A stretch of 64,000 nucleotides of DNA. Source: Ampelocalamus luodianensis (taxonomy: Eukaryota > Streptophyta > Magnoliopsida > Poales > Poaceae). Positions 10,175-21,508 of this stretch are shown here, piece by piece; the stretch's first letter is position 1; each line of letters opens with the position of its first letter. Made by a program: the position numbers and the translations under genes. The stretch lies in the NCBI GenBank assembly GCA_036346255.1, contig CM070638.1, forward strand, positions 37,510,394 to 37,574,393, written 5' to 3'. The notes below the pieces were generated by a model that saw only the letters and a program-made list of their open reading frames with translations, did not search any database and was not told where the DNA came from.

Positions 10175-11991
10175 CTAATTCAACTGCTCAGTTTGGCCGT
10201 CCGTTTGCGGGTGATATGATGAGCTCATGTTCAACTTTGTGTCAGTTAATTTGAACAGTTCTCGCCACAATGTGCATGTAAAGACTTTGTCACGATCAGA
10301 AATGATGACTTGTGGTAAACCATGCAATTTGTAGATATTATTGATGAATAATTGCGCCACAGTCCAAGCAGTGAAGGGATGTGATAAGGGTAGAAAATGC
10401 CCATATTTGGAGAATTTGTCAATTACCACGACAATAGTGTCAAAGTTCTTAGACTTGGGCAAACCTTGGATGAAGTCTAAGCTGATGATCGTCCAGGCTT
10501 GAGAAGGTACTGGCAATGGATATAACAACCCTGGTGACTTGACATGTTCAGACTTTGCTTGTTGACAAATAGCACAAGCTGATACAAACCGGTGAATATC
10601 CTTCTTCATGCCAGGCCATGCAAAAAGTGCCTTGATCTTGTGATATGTTGCGGTAATACCACTATGACCTCCCACTCCGCTGTCATGTAAGGCCAATAAC
10701 ACAGCTTGCTGTGCTTCAATGTGTTTACCCAAATATATTCGACCCTTATATTTGATAATGCCACCTTGCAGCAGAAAGCCCTCTGCATTAGATCCAGTCA
10801 AGGCCAATTCTAATAACAGTGCCTTTGTGGCCGCATCTTTCTGATAACCTTCAACTACTATCTCCAACCACCTGGGCCGGCTAGTTGATAGTGCTGAGCA
10901 TTCAACTGTGTGTTCTTTCCTAGACAACGCATCGGCCGCCTTGTTATCTAAGCCTTTCTTGTATACCAACTTGTACTGCAATCCAAGTAATTTCAGAAAA
11001 GCTTTGTGTTGCATGCCATGAGTTAGGTGTTGTTCTCCCAGATGTATAATACTCTTGTGATCAGTGGCAATAATAAACTCACCATGTTTCAAATAAGACT
11101 TCCATTTGTCGACAGCCATGAGGATTGCTAAACACTCTTTTTCATAAGTAGATAGACCCTTAGCCTTTGCTCCTAAGGCTTTGCTTAAATAAGCAATGGG
11201 ATACCCTTGTTGCATGAGAACAGCCCCGATGCCCACATCACTAGCATCCGTTTTCAACACAAATGTCTGGGTAAAGTCCGGCAATGCTAAAACAGGTGCT
11301 TGGATTAATGCCTGTTTGATGGCTTCGAAGGCTTCTTGTTCTTTGGATGTCCAAGTATAAACTGTGTGCTTCTTTAACAGGTCAGTCAGTGTCTTGCTAA
11401 TAATACCATAATGTTTGATGAATTTCCTGTAATATCCTGACAAGCCGAGAAATCCCCTGAGTTGTTTGACATTAGGTGGAGGCAACCAATCTTTGACAGC
11501 TTGGAGTTTTGCAGGATCGGTGGCCACTCCTTGAGCACTGATAATATGCCCCAAGTACTCAAGTTGAGGTTGGGCAAAAGAGCATTTAGAATGTTTGAAC
11601 AACAGTTGATTTTCAGATAGTATGGTGAACACTTGCTGTAAGTGCTTTATATGATCATCTAAGGTTGTGTTGTAGACAAGTATGTCATCGACGAAAACAA
11701 GAACAAATTGTCTGATCAATGAAGAAAAAATTGTATTCATAACTGCTTGGAATGTAGCAGGAGCGTCTGTAAGTCCGAAGGGCATTACTCTAAATTCCCA
11801 ATGACCATTGTGTGTCTTAAATGCTGTCTTGTATTGGTCCTCTTCTACCAATCTTATCTGATGATACCCTGCCCTTAAGTCCAATTTAGTTAGCCATATT
11901 GACCCATGGAGTTCATCTAGCAGTTCATTGATGACAGGAAGGAGATACTTGTTCTTTACTGTGGCTGCATTCAGCTGCCTATAATCGACGC
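10175..11991 (-). pseudogene. Gypsy reverse transcriptase, RNase H and integrase
   Basis: Contains RT motifs LDLRAGYHQI, MPFGLTDAPATFQ and the catalytic FVDD (about 11695-11685), an RNase H-type TDASDVGIGAVL segment, the integrase zinc finger (HDSGVGGHSG with CAICQQAK) and catalytic blocks SLDFIQGLPKS and VIISDRDKVF, ending HPQTDGQTEQLN. An in-frame TAG follows at about 10173-10175, before the rest of the integrase. The open frame extends rightwards into the nested DNA element, but those first residues are not part of the polyprotein. Confidence 0.95.
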
Positions 11992-12795
11992 CTCGGAAGC
12001 ACCGACACGCCGGCAAGGTGCCGTGTCCGTGTCGGACACCGTGTCGGACACGGACACGGCTCCGACACGGCTCGGATACGTATCCCCGGCGTGTCGGAAA
12101 TTGCAATCGCGAAAAAAAATAAAAACAAAATCCGATACGTATCGGACACATATAAGACACGTATCGGACACTTAGGGCCGATTCAATTCGGCCCAAAACG
12201 ATGGCCCAACTATTCACCCTTTGTTAACCTACCTGCTAACTCAATCAGTGTCTCGGTTCTTGGCTACGTTCTTGGATTTCTTTCTTGATCTGTTCGTTGC
12301 TTTCTTGGTAGCCTTGAGCGATACTTGGGAATTTATTGCTTAGATTTGTTGCGCAATTGGTCGTGGAGGTTAGATTCTTGTCCTCTAGTTCTTGGGATTT
12401 CAATGGACTAATCGAACTCTTTAGGTTGCCGTAGTATCGCAGTGTACAAATCTACGACAAACGAACATATGAAGCTTTAAAAAAAATGGTTAGTTTTTTT
12501 GTTAGTTCTCGACTTTTGGGCATGTTCTTGAAGAATAATTCCATTTGTGCTTTTATGTGCTCATTGCATTGTTGGGTTCTTGTTCTGATAAAGATAAGAT
12601 TACTTTCAATCCGAGTGCAAGAATTAGGATCCCTAGTTCAATAATACATATACTAATATACATATACATATACATATATTATTATTATTATATATATGCA
12701 GTCGTGTCCCCGTATCGCCATTTTTTAGAAAATGGCGTATCCCGTATCCGATACGTGTCGTATCCGACACGCGTGTCCGTGTCCGTACATCCTAG
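11992..12795. mobile_element. 804-bp DNA element (hAT-like) inside the Gypsy RT
   Basis: Flanked by the 8-bp duplication ATCGACGC (11984-11991 and 12796-12803). Removing it leaves a contiguous RT codon order. Ends CTCGGAAGCACCGACACG and, in reverse complement, CTAGGATGTACGGACACG form imperfect inverted repeats. Subterminal DNA is filled with GTGTCGGACACG-type repeats. An 8-bp TSD is typical of hAT. No transposase ORF is seen. Confidence 0.85.
12636..12702. repeat. TA/TATAC/ATT microsatellite
   Basis: Alternating tata, tacata and attatt units within the 804-bp element. Confidence 0.8.
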
Positions 12796-12803
12796 ATCGA
12801 CGC

Positions 12804-13620
12804 AAAAGCGCCATGTTCAGTCCTTCTTCTTGACTAATAGCACTGGAGAAGCAAAAGGACTAGAGCTGGGTTGAATAACACCCTGTTGTAGCATCTCTTT
12901 GATCTGCCTTTCAATTTCATCTTTTTGTTTAGGAGCATATCGATAGGGTCTAATGTTTACTGGCTTGGCTCCTGGCATAAGTGGAATGAAGTGATCAAAT
13001 GACCTGTGAGGAGGTAGTCCAATTGGGTCCTGAAACAAAACAACATGGTCCTGCAACAATTTGTTAACTGCTGGTGGCACAACTTCTTGTCGGCTCTCAC
13101 CTGCTATTGATGTCAACTGTACCAGCTGAGCTAACCCTCCGTGTCTGAACAAGCCATGAAGCTTTCTTGCAGAGATCTCTGGACATTTGTCAGTTACATC
13201 CATCACACCATGAAGAGTGATTCGCTGACCCTCACGCACAAACCGCAATGTTTTTGTTCTCCAATGTATCCACATGGGACCTTGTTCTTCCAACCATTCC
13301 ATGCCCAAAATCATGTCATAGCATCCTAAGTGCAGTAATCTAACATTAGTTGCAAAAGTATACCCTTGAGTCCACCATGTGAGCCCTTCAATTCGCTGAT
13401 CACTGCATATTCTTTTTCCATCAGCTAGAGCCACTTGTACTGGCTCAGTTTGCTGTGTAGGAGCCTGCAACTTCTTCACTAGTGCTTCACTGATGAAGTT
13501 TCCTGAACTGCCCGAATCAATCAATATCAGGATCTCTTGGTCACTGACACTATCTTGTAGTCTGATGGTTCTTTTGCCATGTATTCCAGTTGTAGCACAG
13601 TGGGAAATGCTCATCAACAC
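12804..13620 (-). pseudogene. Gypsy protease and start of reverse transcriptase
   Basis: The aspartic protease motif LILIDSGSSGNFIS is near 13540-13495. A linker follows, then the first RT block ending SSSPFASPVLLVKKKD. The frame meets a TGA just after this and is then interrupted by the 804-bp insertion; the sequence on the other side (11991) continues with YRQLNAATVKNKYLLP. Confidence 0.9.
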
Positions 13621-13635
13621 TTCCCCTTCGTCACT

Positions 13636-14883
13636 CTAGCTGTCCTCATCATCATTACAAGTATTGTCCTCCTCCAGTTGCAAGATCTCCAACAATTCCT
13701 CCAATACTTGCAAGGGTACCTGTTTGGGGCATTTATGCCCAGCTCCCCATTTTTCACCGCACTTCATACACAGCCCTTGAGCTCTGCGTAGTGATCTCAA
13801 GCTTTCATACCTATCTTCAAATTTGACTTTGCTTTCCGGCCTGGGCTCGACAGGAGCGCTACCGAGAATTCCCTTGCCTCCGTGTACTTGTGGTCTTAAT
13901 TTGACGTAGTCCCTATTTTCCTGACGCCCATGATACTTTTTTGTTGATATGGACAGTTCTTCCTCTTGCAAAAGGGCTAGTGAGAATGCTGCATCGACTG
14001 TTCGAGGTTTATGCAACACCAGTGCTGTCCTAATTTCTCCTTCAATCCCTCAACAAACTTATTGACAAAAAATACGTCATCATAGTTCTTATTGTGGGCT
14101 AACACTTTATGCACAACATCTTGGAATTGTTCATAGTACTCTTGGACTCCCCCCACTTGCTTGATGTTCAGTAAAGCTTTCATGTAATTGTGGTACAAAT
14201 CCTTCCCAAATTTAGTCTCTATAGCAATGCATAACTCAATCCAATTCTCAACTGAGTGCTGAGCTTCAAACATCTGCAACCATAAGGCTGCATTTCCTTG
14301 AAAATGCAGTGCCGCATATTGCGCCTAGAATTGGACCGGTACATGAAACATCTGAAAGTACTTTTCACACATCCCTCCAGACTCTAGGATGCACTCCGTT
14401 GAATCTTGGGAAGTCAGCCTTAGGCATGCGAAACTCCTTTTGCTGATGATTATAGTTTCCTGGAGTTCCACCCCCTCCTTTGCTACCACCCGCTCCCAGA
14501 TCATAAGCAGCAGTGAAATTATTGTAAGGCAAATCACTCTTGATCTGGGCTTGTACCGCATTAGTGAACACTCCTTGTGTCTCACCTTGGTAGTGCTTTT
14601 CATCACGGAGCCCTTCTGGTCGAGGTGTTGCCGGGCATGTGGTACCAGGCGGGATTCCTTCCAGATTAGAGACCCGCAATTTCAAATCTTCAGTTACCTG
14701 CTTCAGCCCCGTAAGAGCATAGTCTACAGTAGGTCTCCATGCTTCCGCTTGCTTCATCCGATCATCCATCATAGTGACCATACTCAGTATCGCCTTGCCG
14801 TTGTCATCCAAGGAAGAAACTCTTCCTTCTGCCGCCTCCATTCTCACCGTCAGTGTGGGCTGCGCCCCCTTCCTTTTCGCCAC
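13636..14883 (-). pseudogene. Gypsy gag (capsid, zinc knuckle), broken
   Basis: The frame opens with GTG where an ATG would be expected, followed by AKRKGAQPTL. A coiled-coil-like N-terminus (about 14880-14690) leads to the capsid region (FPRFNGVHPRVWRDV). The frame then breaks at stops near 14365 and 14325, resumes as MFEAQHSVENWIELC (about 14275), and after another shift near 13990-14019 gives the nucleic-acid-binding knuckle CMKCGEKWGAGHKC (about 13765). The product would be the particle protein; it cannot be made as one chain here. Confidence 0.85.
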
Positions 14884-14900
14884 GATTGCCCAAAGATCAA

Positions 14901-14914
14901 GTGCCCTGATACCA
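14901..14914 (-). other. Primer binding site of the Gypsy element
   Basis: On the minus strand TGGTATCAGGGCAC lies three bases inside the 5' LTR. It is a tRNA-Met-type site. Confidence 0.75.
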
Positions 14915-14917
14915 ATT

Positions 14918-15267
14918 TGTCACGCTCCCAGCAAGGCGCTAGAGAATCGGTGGATTGTAATGGAGATTGAGGGGTTTTGGGAAGAACAGGAGAGAAGAAT
15001 AGAAGAAAGGATAGGTAGGAAATATCCTTGATCTTGTTCGATAACCGACTCCCAACCACTCTGATCCTTTTACAAGCCACAACCAGGCTGTAGCCTAACC
15101 GACAACACGCCATCGTTCCCAAATTCGCTATTGGGCCGACTCATTACACGCAGCCTTTACTTGGCCTACGACTCAAACGTTTCCAATTACAGTCTATAGA
15201 AAATACGCTTTCCTTCAGATGTTACAGTCTTCACCCAAAGGCTCATCCCGTGTTGCCAGTGGTGACA
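14918..15267 (-). repeat. 5' LTR of the Gypsy element
   Basis: 350 bp, near-identical to 9055-9416 apart from a 12-bp length difference and few substitutions, so the insertion is relatively young compared with the other LTR elements here. Confidence 0.95.
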
Positions 15268-15272
15268 TCCTC

Positions 15273-15382
15273 CTCGCGGATGAGGTCGCACCTAGTCCTG
15301 GATGCGGCTGTGAAGCAGGAGACGGTGCTTGCAGTCGCCGAGGTGCTGCGTCTTTCCTTGGCCCTCTGTGTCTCTGAGGACG
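15273..15382 (+). pseudogene. La fragment, exon 3, right part after the Gypsy insertion
   Basis: Continues the interrupted codon in phase and reads SRMRSHLVLDAAVKQETV, then LAVAEVLRLSLALCVSEDG, ending at a GTAAGC donor (15383). This completes the La motif. Together with 9027-9054 it is one exon with no internal stop. Confidence 0.9.
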
Positions 15383-15625
15383 GTAAGCAAATTATTTCCC
15401 CTTTTGCTTATGAATCTTGTTACATGATATGTGAAATGCTATAGTGGTCTCCAGTCAAATTCATGTTTCGGTGGCGAAGAAGCTTACATTCTGAGCAAAA
15501 GTACAGTATTCCATTTTTCAATTTTGTTCGAACTGCTGAGAAAGTGAAGTTTATAGTTCATAGTACAGGTAGATGATTTACCATGACTCTTTCCTAATGG
15601 TAGATCAAAATCCACATTATAAATT
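15383..15625. other. La intron remnant
   Basis: AT-rich, no ORF. Ends where Copia LTR sequence starts abruptly. Confidence 0.6.
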
Positions 15626-15664
15626 TTTATATTTTGTTGTTTTGTGTGGCGGTGAGTCCGGATC
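15626..15664 (+). repeat. Copia LTR remnant (about 39 bp)
   Basis: tttttatattttgttgtttt followed by gtggcggtgagtccggatc matches an internal part of the LTRs at 16823-16862 and 20896-20934. Both LTR ends are missing. It joins directly to internal Copia sequence at a shared GGATC. Confidence 0.8.
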
Positions 15665-16487
15665 TATTGATGGATCTACCTACGAGAAAAGCGCGCGGCT
15701 ATCCTCATGAACTGTGATAATCAAACCGTTATCGCTAAAGTGAACAGTTCTAAGGATAATATGAAATCGTCTAGGCATGTCAAGAGACGATTGAAGTCTG
15801 TCAGGAAATTGAGAAACTCCGGAGTTATAACCTTGGATTACATCCAAACAACTAGAAACTGCAGATCCTTCACAAAGGGACTATCACGAAATGTGATAGA
15901 TAGTGCATCGAAGGAGATGGGTATGAGACCCATGTGAGTTATCTATGGTAGTAACCCAACCTATGTGATCGGAGATCCCGTGAATTAGGATCTGGGAAAA
16001 ACAAGCCATCAGTTAACTGGAGGAGAGTAATTTCAACCCTCTCTATGTGAAGATGCAATACTCTCAAAAACTGCAAGGCAGGTTGGTTAAGGCCTTAATG
16101 TGTTCCATTGGCTTTCAGAAGCGAAGACGTTATCCTGCAGAACGCTCTTGAAAGAACACACCTATATGAGCCCGATCGTTAGTCGCAGATCTATGAAGAT
16201 TTTGGGAAAATCTCCTACTAAGCTCATGAAGAGACCAAGGAGTATGACTTATACGCCCAACCGGGGGTAGCTTCTTCGCGGCCTAGTATCGCTTAAGTCT
16301 TTAAGTGAAGCTTGCTTGCACCAAACTTGCAATTCAAGGCTTAGTCCATTGTTCAAGTTGTGAGTAAGTGTAGCTTGAGTTCTAGATGGATGTTCAACCT
16401 TAATCGGTCTCCATCGAAACACCGATATATAAACGATACATTGGAATTGAGTAAATCTCTGTGGGACTTTGAGATCTGGTGGGGGAT
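15665..16487 (+). pseudogene. Copia 3' end (RNase H tail and 3' UTR), extra copy
   Basis: Near-identical to 19746-20563. It encodes the RNase H tail (ILMNCDNQTVIAKVNSSKDN, SRHVKRRLKS), then a non-coding 3' region ending in a polypurine tract (ctggtgggggat) right before the LTR at 16488. It is a leftover of a second element copy; everything upstream of this tail has been deleted. Confidence 0.85.
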
Positions 16488-17067
16488 TGTTGAATTATGT
16501 GGGCCTAGCCCATACAAGAAGAATAATTCCTAAATTAAATCTCAAAGGCCCACTCATGCAAAGGAAGGTTGCATGTGAACTTTAGTACCATATTGCTAGT
16601 TCTAGGAGAGGAAGACCACCTTAAAAGGGATGGTGCACTCCTAGTCACTTGAGGCATGTGTGGAGAGAACTAGAGGAACACACGCGCGCCGCCGCCTCGC
16701 CTCGCCGCGGGCGGCCGGCCGCCGGTGCAGGTGGCGAGGCGGCGGCGCGGGCGCACGACACCTGCGTGAATGGTCCGCCAAAATCGGCGTCAGGTGCTTG
16801 CGCAGACGCGGTTTCCTTTTGCGTTTTTATATTTTGCTGTTTTGTGTGGCGGTGAGTCCGGATCGGTTACGCGACTAATCCGTTTCGGTTATGAGTTATG
16901 GAGAACGTGCAGGCGTCTTGATCACACGTCCTGATTCTTCCATAAATACTGAATCGCCGCCTCCATACAGAATACGGAAAATCAATCTAGGGTTTTGCCT
17001 CTTCCATTGTACTGCGCCGTCCCGTAGTCTACTCCGTCCGTCCGCGGCGTGCGGCGTTCGGGAGAGC
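16488..17067 (+). repeat. Copia LTR (middle LTR of the array)
   Basis: Starts TGTTGAATTATGTGGGCC. Near-identical to the LTR at 20564 until about gttcgggagagc, where it is truncated. The primer binding site and all of gag that should follow are missing. Confidence 0.85.
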
Positions 17068-17594
17068 TAATGTACATGTGTGTGCCGATATTTCGTTGTT
17101 TTCCTCTTATCGTCGCCCGATTCCTCCGTCCTAATGGGGAATGGGTCACATGCTTCGCTCATGGTGTTGGCACGGTAGATCTCAAGTTTACTGGGAAGAT
17201 CGTCTGGTGAAGAAGAACGCAACATGTCCCTTCTATAGACAAGAATCTCGTTAGTGGCTCCCGTTATGTAGAGACGGGCTTAAGTTGGTATTTGAGTCTA
17301 ATAAAGTAGTCGTGTCTAAATATGGACATTTTATTGGTAAAGGCTATGAGTGCGGAGGCTTGTTCCGCTTTTCCTTTCGATTTCGCAATAAAACCGTGGA
17401 ACCATATTTGTGGCAATGTGGATGATGAGGCTAACGCTTGGCACTCACGCTTATGTCATATTAATTTTGGTTTAATGTCTCGGCTTTCGGTATGAATTTA
17501 ATTCCAAACGTTTCCATCACCAAAGGTTCTAAATGCCATAGTGTGTGCAATCAAAGCAACCTCGTAAGCCTCACAAGGTCGCGAGGAGAGAAAT
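17068..17594 (+). pseudogene. Copia GAG-pre-integrase region, degraded
   Basis: Broken frames read segments such as LVFESNKVVVSKYGHFIGKG, then a zinc-finger-like HSRLCHINFG and KGSKCH. These are the usual residues in front of a Copia integrase. Gag is absent, consistent with a large internal deletion from the LTR into pol. Confidence 0.7.
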
Positions 17595-18458
17595 TTGGCA
17601 CCACTAGAACTCCTGCATTCGGATCTTTACGAGATGAATGGCATGTTAACGAAGGGTGGAAAACGATATTTCATGACATTGATTGATGATGCAACTAGGT
17701 TCTGTTATGTGTATTTATTGAAAACGAAAGACGAGGCTTTAGACTATTTTAGAATCTATAAGGCAGAAGTTGAAAACCAGTTAAACAGAAAGATAAAAAG
17801 ACTTAGGTCAGATCGTGGTGGAGAGTATTTCTCAGACGAATTTGACTTATTTTGTGAGGAACATGGCATTATACATGAGAGGACGCCTCCTTATTCCCCC
17901 GAGTCAAATGGGGTTGCCGAAAGGAAAAACCGCACTTTGACTGACTTGGTGAATGCCATGTTAGACACTGCGGGTTTACCTAAGGCATGGTGGGGGGAGG
18001 CTTTGCTAACGTCTAATCATGTATTAAATAGAGTTCCTAACAGAAATAAGGACAAAACACCATACGAGGTATGGATTGGGAGAAAACCATCACTTTCTTA
18101 TTTGCGTACATGGGGGTGCTTGGCGAAAGTCAATGTGCCAATAACTAAGAAACGCAAGCTTGGACCTAAGACTGTGGATTGTGTCTTTCTGGGATATGCT
18201 AATCATAGTATTGCCTATAGATTTTTGATAGTTAAAACTGAGGTACCTGACATGCATGTTGGTACAATTATGGAGTCTCGAGATGCAACATTCTTTGAGA
18301 ATATCTTTCCAATGAAGGATACACATAACACTACTAGCCAACCCTCTGAAATAATTCCCAGTTCAATCACACCACCTGAACCTTTTGAACATACACATGA
18401 ACTTGTCAATGAGGAGGATGATGTGGAGCTCCTAGAAGGAGCAAGAGACAAAGGATAA
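17595..18458 (+). pseudogene. Copia integrase core
   Basis: A 287-residue open stretch (first codon TTG, so not a real start) with the catalytic triad in order: FMTLIDDATRF, RLRSDRGGEYF and PPYSPESNGVAERKNRTL. It continues as AWWGEALLTSNHVLNRVP and RTWGCLAKVNVPITKKRKLG. It is part of a Ty1/copia polyprotein that integrates cDNA. Interrupted downstream, so inactive as a whole element. Confidence 0.9.
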
Positions 18459-19940
18459 CCAAATCCTTTGGTGATGATTTCACTGTTTACCTTGTGGACG
18501 ACACTCCCAAGTCTATTTTAGAAGCATATGCATCTTCGATGCAGACTCTTGGAAGGAGGTGTCAGTAGTGAAATGGATTCCATTATCACTAATGCAACTC
18601 AGAGCCGACAGATAGACCTTATGGGTGCAAACACAGAGGATGCAAGTGGGTGTTCAAAAGAAGCTTAGGCTGATGGTACTATTGAAAAGTACAAGGCTCG
18701 GCTTGTTGCCAAGGGCTACACTCGAGAAAGAAGGCGAAGACTTCTTTGACACTTACTCACTGTTGCTAGACCGACCACAATACGAGTACTACTTGCTTTG
18801 GTCGCCTCACATGGTCTTCTCGTTCATCAAATGGACGTTAAGACACTTTTCTTAACGGAGAGTTGGATGAGGAAATTTACATGGAACAAACGATGGATTT
18901 GTAGTAGAAGGTCAAGAAGGCAAGGTGTTAAAACTGTTGAAATCTTTGTATGGTCTAAAACAAGCTCCTAAGCAGCATGAAAAGTTCGATAGAACAGCTG
19001 ACATCCGCAGCTTCACTGTCGATGAGGCGATAAATGTGTATACTATCGCTATGGTGGGGGTGAGGAGTTATTCTCTGCTTGTATGTGGATGACATCCTCG
19101 ATTTTTGGGACAAACATCAATGTGATGAAGTCAAATTATTCTTGTCTCAAAATTTTGATATGAAAGATCCGGGAGTGGTGATGTTATTCTAAACATTAAA
19201 TTGGTTAGAGGTGAGGATGGGATTACACTTTTGCAATCTCATTATGTGGAAAAGGTCTTGAGCCGCTTTTGGTTTTTCCGATAGCAAGCCTTCTCCAACA
19301 CCTTATGATCCTAGCGTGTTACTTCGTAAGAATAAGAAAATTGCTAGGAATCACCGAATACTCTCGATAATTGGCTCTCTTATGTACCTAGCTAGTGCAA
19401 CAAGGCCGACATCTCTTTTCTTTGTGAGCAAGTTGAGCCGGTTTACATCTAACCCGGAGATGATCATCGGAAGGCACTTGAGCGAGTGTTGCGCTATCTC
19501 GAAAGGTACCTCGAACTTTGGACTTCACTATACTGGGTACCCATCGGTGCTTTGGAGGGTTATAGTGATTCCAACCGGATCTCACGATCTTTGATGAGAT
19601 CAAAGCCACTAGTGGATATGTTTTCACTATTGGTGGTGGTGCTGGTTTCATGGAGGTCTTGCAACCAGACCATTTTGACGAGGTCAACCATGGAAGCGGA
19701 ACTTGCGGCACTAGACACGCTATTGTTGAGGCAGAATGGCTACGGGATCTATTGATGGATCTACCTACGGTAGAAAAGCCAGTGCCAGCTATCCTCATGA
19801 ACTGTGATAATCAAACCGTTATCGCTAAAGTGAACAGTTCTAAGGATAATATGAAATCGTCTAGGCATGTCAAGAGACGATTGAAGTGCACAGAAATTGA
19901 GAAACTCCGGAGTTATAACCTTGGATTACATCCAAACAAC
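18459..19940 (+). pseudogene. Copia reverse transcriptase and RNase H, many frameshifts
   Basis: Recognisable blocks in shifting frames: KARLVAKGYT-like sequence near 18690-18720, KLLKSLYGLKQAPK near 18930-18972, a YVDD-equivalent (tatgtggatgacatcctcga near 19081), SHYVEKVLSR near 19240, SLMYLASATRPTSLFFVSKL near 19376-19434 and the RNase H end DNQTVIAKVNSSKDNMKSS near 19810-19860. At least several indels break the frame. Confidence 0.85.
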
Positions 19941-20563
19941 TAGAAACCTGGCAGATCCCTTCACAAAGGGACTATCACGAAATGTGATAGATAGTGCATC
20001 GAAGGAGATGGGTATGAGACCCATGTGAGTTATCTATGGTAGTAACCCAACCTATGTGATCGGAGATCCCGTGAATTAGGATCCGGAAAAACAAGCCATC
20101 GATTAATCGGAGGAGAGTAATTTCAACCTCTCTATGTGAAGATGCAATACTCTCAAAAGCGCAAGGCGAGTTGGTTAAGGCCTTAATGTGTTCCATTGGC
20201 TTTGAAGCGAAGACGTTATCTGCGACGCTCTTGAAAGAACACACCTATATGAGCCCGATCATTAGTCGCAGCCTATGAAGATTTTGGGAAAATCTCCTAC
20301 TAAGCTCATGAAGAGACCAAGGAGTATGACTTATACGCTCCAACCGAGGGTAGCTTCGCGGCCTAGTATCGCTTAAGTCTTTAAGTGAAGCTTGCTTGCA
20401 CCAAACTTGCAATTCAAGGCTTAGTCCATTGTTCAAGTTGTGAGTAAGTGTAGCTTGAGTTCTAGATGGATGTTCAACCTTAATCGGTCTCCATCAAACA
20501 CCGATATATAAACAGACATTGGAATTGGTAAATCTCTGTGGGACTTTGAGATCTGGTGGGGAT

Positions 20564-21220
20564 TGTTGAATTATGTGGCCTAGCCCATACAAGAAGAATA
20601 ATTCCTAAATTAAATCTCAAAGGCCCACTCATGCAAAGGAAGGTTGCATGTGAACTTTAGTACCATATTGCTAGTTCTAGGAGAGGAAGACCACCTTAAA
20701 AGGGATGGTGCACTCCTAGTCACTTGAGGCATGTGGGGAGAGAACTAGAGGAACACACGCGCGCGCTCGCCTCGCCTCGCCTCGCCGGCCGGCGGGCGGC
20801 CGGGCAGGCGAGCGAGGCATGGGCGCGAGCGCGACACTGCGTGAATGGTCCGCCAAAATCGGCGTCAGTGCTTGCAGACGCGGTTTCCTTTGCGTTTTAT
20901 ATTTTGCCGCTTTGTGTGGCGGTGAGTCCGGATCGTTACGCGACTAATCCGCTTTGGTTATGAGTTATGGAGAACGTCGCAGCGCTCTTGATCACACGCC
21001 CGATTCTTCCATAATCTTTGAATCGCCGCCTCCATACGTAATACGGAAAATCAATCTAGGTTTTGCCTCTTCCATTGTAATGCGCCGTCCCACGTAGTCT
21101 ACTCCGCCCGCCCGCCGCCTGCACCGACGTTCGAGAGCAGTCTCCGGAACCGCCGCGCAAGTTCGCACCGGAGAGGCGAATAAGGTTTTGGAAGCGCTGC
21201 GCGATCGCTTCTTGTCTAGG
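20564..21220 (+). repeat. Copia 3' LTR
   Basis: Preceded by the polypurine tract ctggtgggga and starting TGTTGAATTATGTGGCC. Longer at its 3' end than the LTR at 16488. The right border is approximate because no clean target duplication was found; La intron sequence resumes shortly after. Confidence 0.8.
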
Positions 21221-21365
21221 GCCAATTCACCTAGTAAAATGGACAATTGCTAACCGGTGCAAAATAGGCCAAAATGAAACGGCTTACTTTAGTTGGACCT
21301 ATAGAAGTATGCCAATGACATGGTATTCTCTTCTGTAACCATTGTTCAATTTTGTATTTATACAG

Positions 21366-21508
21366 GGACTGAAGTTGGTAGAGCTAATGAGTTGTTGAAG
21401 TCAGATTAGATTATGGAACAAGTGGACTCTAGGACAATTGCTGCATCACCGCTTCCTTACAATGTAAAGCTGGAATATGTTCAATCTTTCTTTGCTCAAT
21501 ATGGCAAG
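21366..21508 (+). pseudogene. La fragment, exon 4 (start of RRM1) with premature stop
   Basis: Between a tatacag acceptor and a GTATG donor, in phase with exon 3, it reads GTEVGRANELLKSD, then TAG, then IMEQVDSRTIAASPLPYNV and KLEYVQSFFAQYGK. The second part matches the linker and RNP2 region at the start of the La RRM. The in-frame stop at 21408-21410 confirms a pseudogene. No further La exon was found downstream. Confidence 0.9.

Larger units (their letters stand above)
9055..15267 (-). mobile_element. Gypsy LTR retrotransposon with chromodomain (defective)
   Basis: A 6.2-kb element inserted in a La exon with the perfect 5-bp target duplication TCCTC (9050-9054 and 15268-15272). LTRs start TGTCA and end TGACA. 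Gene order on the minus strand is gag with zinc knuckle, protease, reverse transcriptase, RNase H, integrase, chromodomain-like tail. That order is Gypsy, and the chromodomain places it with chromoviruses, which tend to target particular chromatin. Several stops, frame breaks and a nested 804-bp insertion make it non-autonomous now. Confidence 0.95.

Noticed and set aside
12091..12217. N-terminal extension of the Gypsy RT frame
   Set aside because: This part is encoded by the inserted 804-bp element, as shown by the 8-bp duplication at 11984-11991.
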